Shown: in pieces, positions 47,179 to 49,545 of the stretch
Layout: every line of letters starts with the position of its first letter
How positions within the stretch are numbered: the stretch's first letter is position 1
Source: Candidatus Iainarchaeum sp.
Lineage (GTDB): Archaea; Iainarchaeota; Iainarchaeia; Iainarchaeales; VGJJ01
Assembly: GCA_016198125.1 (NCBI GenBank)
Contig: JACQJG010000005.1
Span: 1-49,545, forward strand
Length of the DNA stretch: 49,545 bases
Direction of reading: 5' to 3'
Notes under the pieces: generated by a model
Databases searched by the model: none
Told to the model about the DNA's origin: nothing
Seen by the model: the letters and a program-made list of their open reading frames with translations, nothing else
Position numbers and translations under genes: made by a program

Positions 47179-49545
47179 ATGCTACGTGTTTCGCAGGTGC
47201 TCGTGAATTACAGGGAAGATCCGCGAAACATTCTTTTTCAGCACCGAATAAAAGCCATGGGCTTTGAGGGCGTGCAAGTAGTGGGGGTGTATGACGTTTA
47301 CACTATTCATTCGGATTTGAATGCAGGGGATTTTGAACGCGCGGCTTTGTTGTTGTATAATCCCCTGTTGCAGGAAGCCACATTGAATCAACGCGTTTCT
47401 CCTCCTGTATTTGATTGGGCGTTTGAAGTGGGCTTTCTTCCGGGCGTTACAGATAACGAGGGTCAAACCGCAGAGGAGAGCGTCCGTGATCTGCTGGGTT
47501 CGCATGCAGAGGGAGTGCGCATATTTTACTCCCAGCAAGTGTTTTTGCAGGGCGCGTTAAAAGACGCAGAAGTTGCGCGCATTGCGGAAGGGTTTTACAA
47601 TCCTGTTATTCAGCGCGCCCAGGTCAAGGGCCGTGCAGCATTTGAACATGAAAACGGGTTGGACAAATGGGTGCCCTTGGTGCACATTGCCCAAAACCAA
47701 AAAGCCGATGAAGTAGATTTGAATGTGGGCAATGAAGTGCTTGCAGAGATTGGAAAGAAAGGAATCATAGACGTGGATGCAAGTGGAAAAAAGTCTTATC
47801 GGGGCCCATTGGCTTTGGACTTGGATTCCATGAAAGTCATTCAGGCCCATTTCAAAGCACTTGGCAGGAATCCAACGGATGTGGAATTGGAATCGCTTGC
47901 CCAAACATGGAGCGAGCACTGCAAGCACACTATTTTTGCCGCGGAATTGGGGGACATTAAAGACGGGCTGTACGCGCATTACATTAAGCGTGCCACCCGG
48001 GAAGTGCGTGCGCGGAAAGGAGCAAATGATTTTTGCGTGTCTGTGTTTACTGACAACAGCGGGGGCATTTTGTTTGACGAGAACTGGATTGTAACAGATA
48101 AAGTGGAAACGCATAATTCTCCTTCTGCGTTAGACCCTTTTGGAGGCGCGATTACAGGAATTGTGGGAGTTAATCGGGATGCCATTGGGTTTGGAAAAGG
48201 CGCCAAGCCCATTGTGAACCGTTTTGGTTTTTGCTTTGCCGATCCACGGGATGAGAGCCCGGTGTTTAGGGGAGTTGACTTTGAACAGAAAATGCTTTCC
48301 CCTTTGCGTATACTGGAAGGTGTGGTGGCCGGCGTTAATAGCGGGGGTAATTGCTCGGGTATTCCAACGCCCCAGGGGTTTGTGATTTTTGACCCCCGTT
48401 TTAAAGGAAAGCCTTTGGTATTTGTTGGCACGGCGGGTTTGATTCCGCGTAAGGTGAATGGTCAAAATGCATGGGAAAAAAAAGCCATGCCTGGGGATTA
48501 CATTGTCATGGCGGGAGGCCGCGTAGGCCTTGATGGCGTGCACGGGGCTACTTTTGCTTCAGAGGAAATTTATGCGGGTTCGCCTGCCACTGCTGTTCAA
48601 ATCGGCGACCCCATTACGCAGAAAAAGTTGAGCGATGCACTGGTAAAGGAAGCGCGCGATTTGGGGTTGTACAACAGCATTACTGACAATGGCGCTGGAG
48701 GCCTGAGTTGTTCTGTTGCGGAAATGGCGCGCGAGTGCAACGGGTGTGAAGTGGACTTGGACAAGGTTCCTGTAAAGTATTCAGGCATTTCTCCTTGGCA
48801 GGCGTGGATTTCCGAGTCCCAGGAGCGTATGACCTTGGCAGTGTCAAAGGAAAAATGGCCTGCATTCAGGAATTTAATGGAACGGCGCGGCGTTGAGGCA
48901 ACGGTTATTGGAACATTCAATGATTCAGGAAAGTGCGTGGTGCACTTTAACAACAAAAAGGTAATGGACTTGGATTTGGGCTTTTTGCACGAAGGCCTGC
49001 CGCCCAAGCGCTTGGAAGTGCGCGCGCCTTCCCGTTCATTAGCTCCTGCAATCTTTGAATCCAACAAGGATTACTCCAGCGACCTGCTTGAAATGATGGC
49101 GCGCTTGAATAGTGCAAGCAAGGAATTCATCAACGTTCAATTTGACCATGAAGTGCAGGGCACTTCTGTTCTAAAACCCTTGCAAGGACTTGGACGCGTA
49201 CAGTCCGGTTTTTCAGTTGTGCGGCCTTTGCTTGACTCGGCGAAGGGTGTGGGGTTGGGCCAGGGCATTTTTTCTTCGTACGCGGATTTGGACACGTACT
49301 GGATGGCGGGGGCTGGAATTGACTTGGCCGTGCGCAACGCCATTTGCGCAGGATGCAATCCTGAAAAGATTGCCTTGCTGGACAATTTTTGCTGGTGTTC
49401 TTCCAACGACCCTGAACGCTTGTGGGAACTTGAGAGAGCCGCGCGCGCATGCTATGACTTTGCAACCGCATACACCATTCCCTTCATTTCCGGCAAGGAC
49501 AGCATGTTCAACGATTTCAAGGGCTTTGATGCGCACAACAATCCG
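47179..49545 (+). CDS. purL: Phosphoribosylformylglycinamidine synthase (large PurL type), 3' truncated by window
   Basis: Open from ATG 47179 to window end; AQTWSEHCKHTIFAAELGDI, VETHNSPSALDPFGGAITGIVGVNRD, SITDNGAGGLSCSVAEMA, DLAVRNAICAGCNP; absent from track because no stop lies in the window. Confidence 0.92.
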   Translation, partial: MLRVSQVLVNYREDPRNILFQHRIKAMGFEGVQVVGVYDVYTIHSDLNAGDFERAALLLYNPLLQEATLNQRVSPPVFDWAFEVGFLPGVTDNEGQTAEESVRDLLGSHAEGVRIFYSQQVFLQGALKDAEVARIAEGFYNPVIQRAQVKGRAAFEHENGLDKWVPLVHIAQNQKADEVDLNVGNEVLAEIGKKGIIDVDASGKKSYRGPLALDLDSMKVIQAHFKALGRNPTDVELESLAQTWSEHCKHTIFAAELGDIKDGLYAHYIKRATREVRARKGANDFCVSVFTDNSGGILFDENWIVTDKVETHNSPSALDPFGGAITGIVGVNRDAIGFGKGAKPIVNRFGFCFADPRDESPVFRGVDFEQKMLSPLRILEGVVAGVNSGGNCSGIPTPQGFVIFDPRFKGKPLVFVGTAGLIPRKVNGQNAWEKKAMPGDYIVMAGGRVGLDGVHGATFASEEIYAGSPATAVQIGDPITQKKLSDALVKEARDLGLYNSITDNGAGGLSCSVAEMARECNGCEVDLDKVPVKYSGISPWQAWISESQERMTLAVSKEKWPAFRNLMERRGVEATVIGTFNDSGKCVVHFNNKKVMDLDLGFLHEGLPPKRLEVRAPSRSLAPAIFESNKDYSSDLLEMMARLNSASKEFINVQFDHEVQGTSVLKPLQGLGRVQSGFSVVRPLLDSAKGVGLGQGIFSSYADLDTYWMAGAGIDLAVRNAICAGCNPEKIALLDNFCWCSSNDPERLWELERAARACYDFATAYTIPFISGKDSMFNDFKGFDAHNNP

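Noticed and set aside
47182-48543. Minus-strand ORFs of 118-185 aa
   Set aside because: Antisense shadows of the clearly coding purL frame
1-49545. CRISPR arrays, rRNA genes, IS elements
   Set aside because: No regularly spaced direct repeats, rRNA-like sequence, transposase or terminal repeats noticed on reading

Overview
Coding-dense chromosomal window from an archaeon. Archaeal marker genes include diphthine synthase (dphB) next to a DUF357 gene, EndA-type tRNA splicing endonuclease, archaeal-type TrpRS, NucS, Lhr and a histone-fold protein. TATA-like TTTAAATA boxes precede many genes. The many lineage-specific secreted or basic proteins would fit a DPANN-type genome, but that placement is inference. 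Most of the window is housekeeping or conserved: XPD/DinG-like helicase, two KaiC-like ATPases, antiporter, CDP-alcohol phosphotransferase, TraB-like protein, Lhr plus phosphoesterase, NucS, TldD/TldE, DHH phosphoesterase, Nudix, Trm5-like, Adk, ScpA, PurL. Accessory parts are (i) blocks of orphan Ig-like membrane-anchored proteins at the left end, (ii) a three-gene orphan secreted operon (8.4-11.4 kb), (iii) a Doc-type Fic toxin gene followed by an unlisted 42-aa ORF and preceded by a 21-bp palindrome, (iv) a RelE/RHH toxin-antitoxin pair, and (v) a large MopE-like secreted protein. The ORF track misses several probable genes: a 57-aa histone-fold protein, the 42-aa Doc partner, a 55-aa Trm112-like protein, a 46-aa hyperacidic peptide, a possible 44-aa GTG-start ORF, and the large PurL that runs off the right edge. 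lhr appears broken by a one-nucleotide frameshift. I saw no rRNA, confident tRNA, CRISPR array or transposon. I found no single certain new system; the best candidates are the Doc + 42-aa module, the three-gene secreted operon, and the orphan DNA-binding-like 609-aa protein with its odd downstream region.
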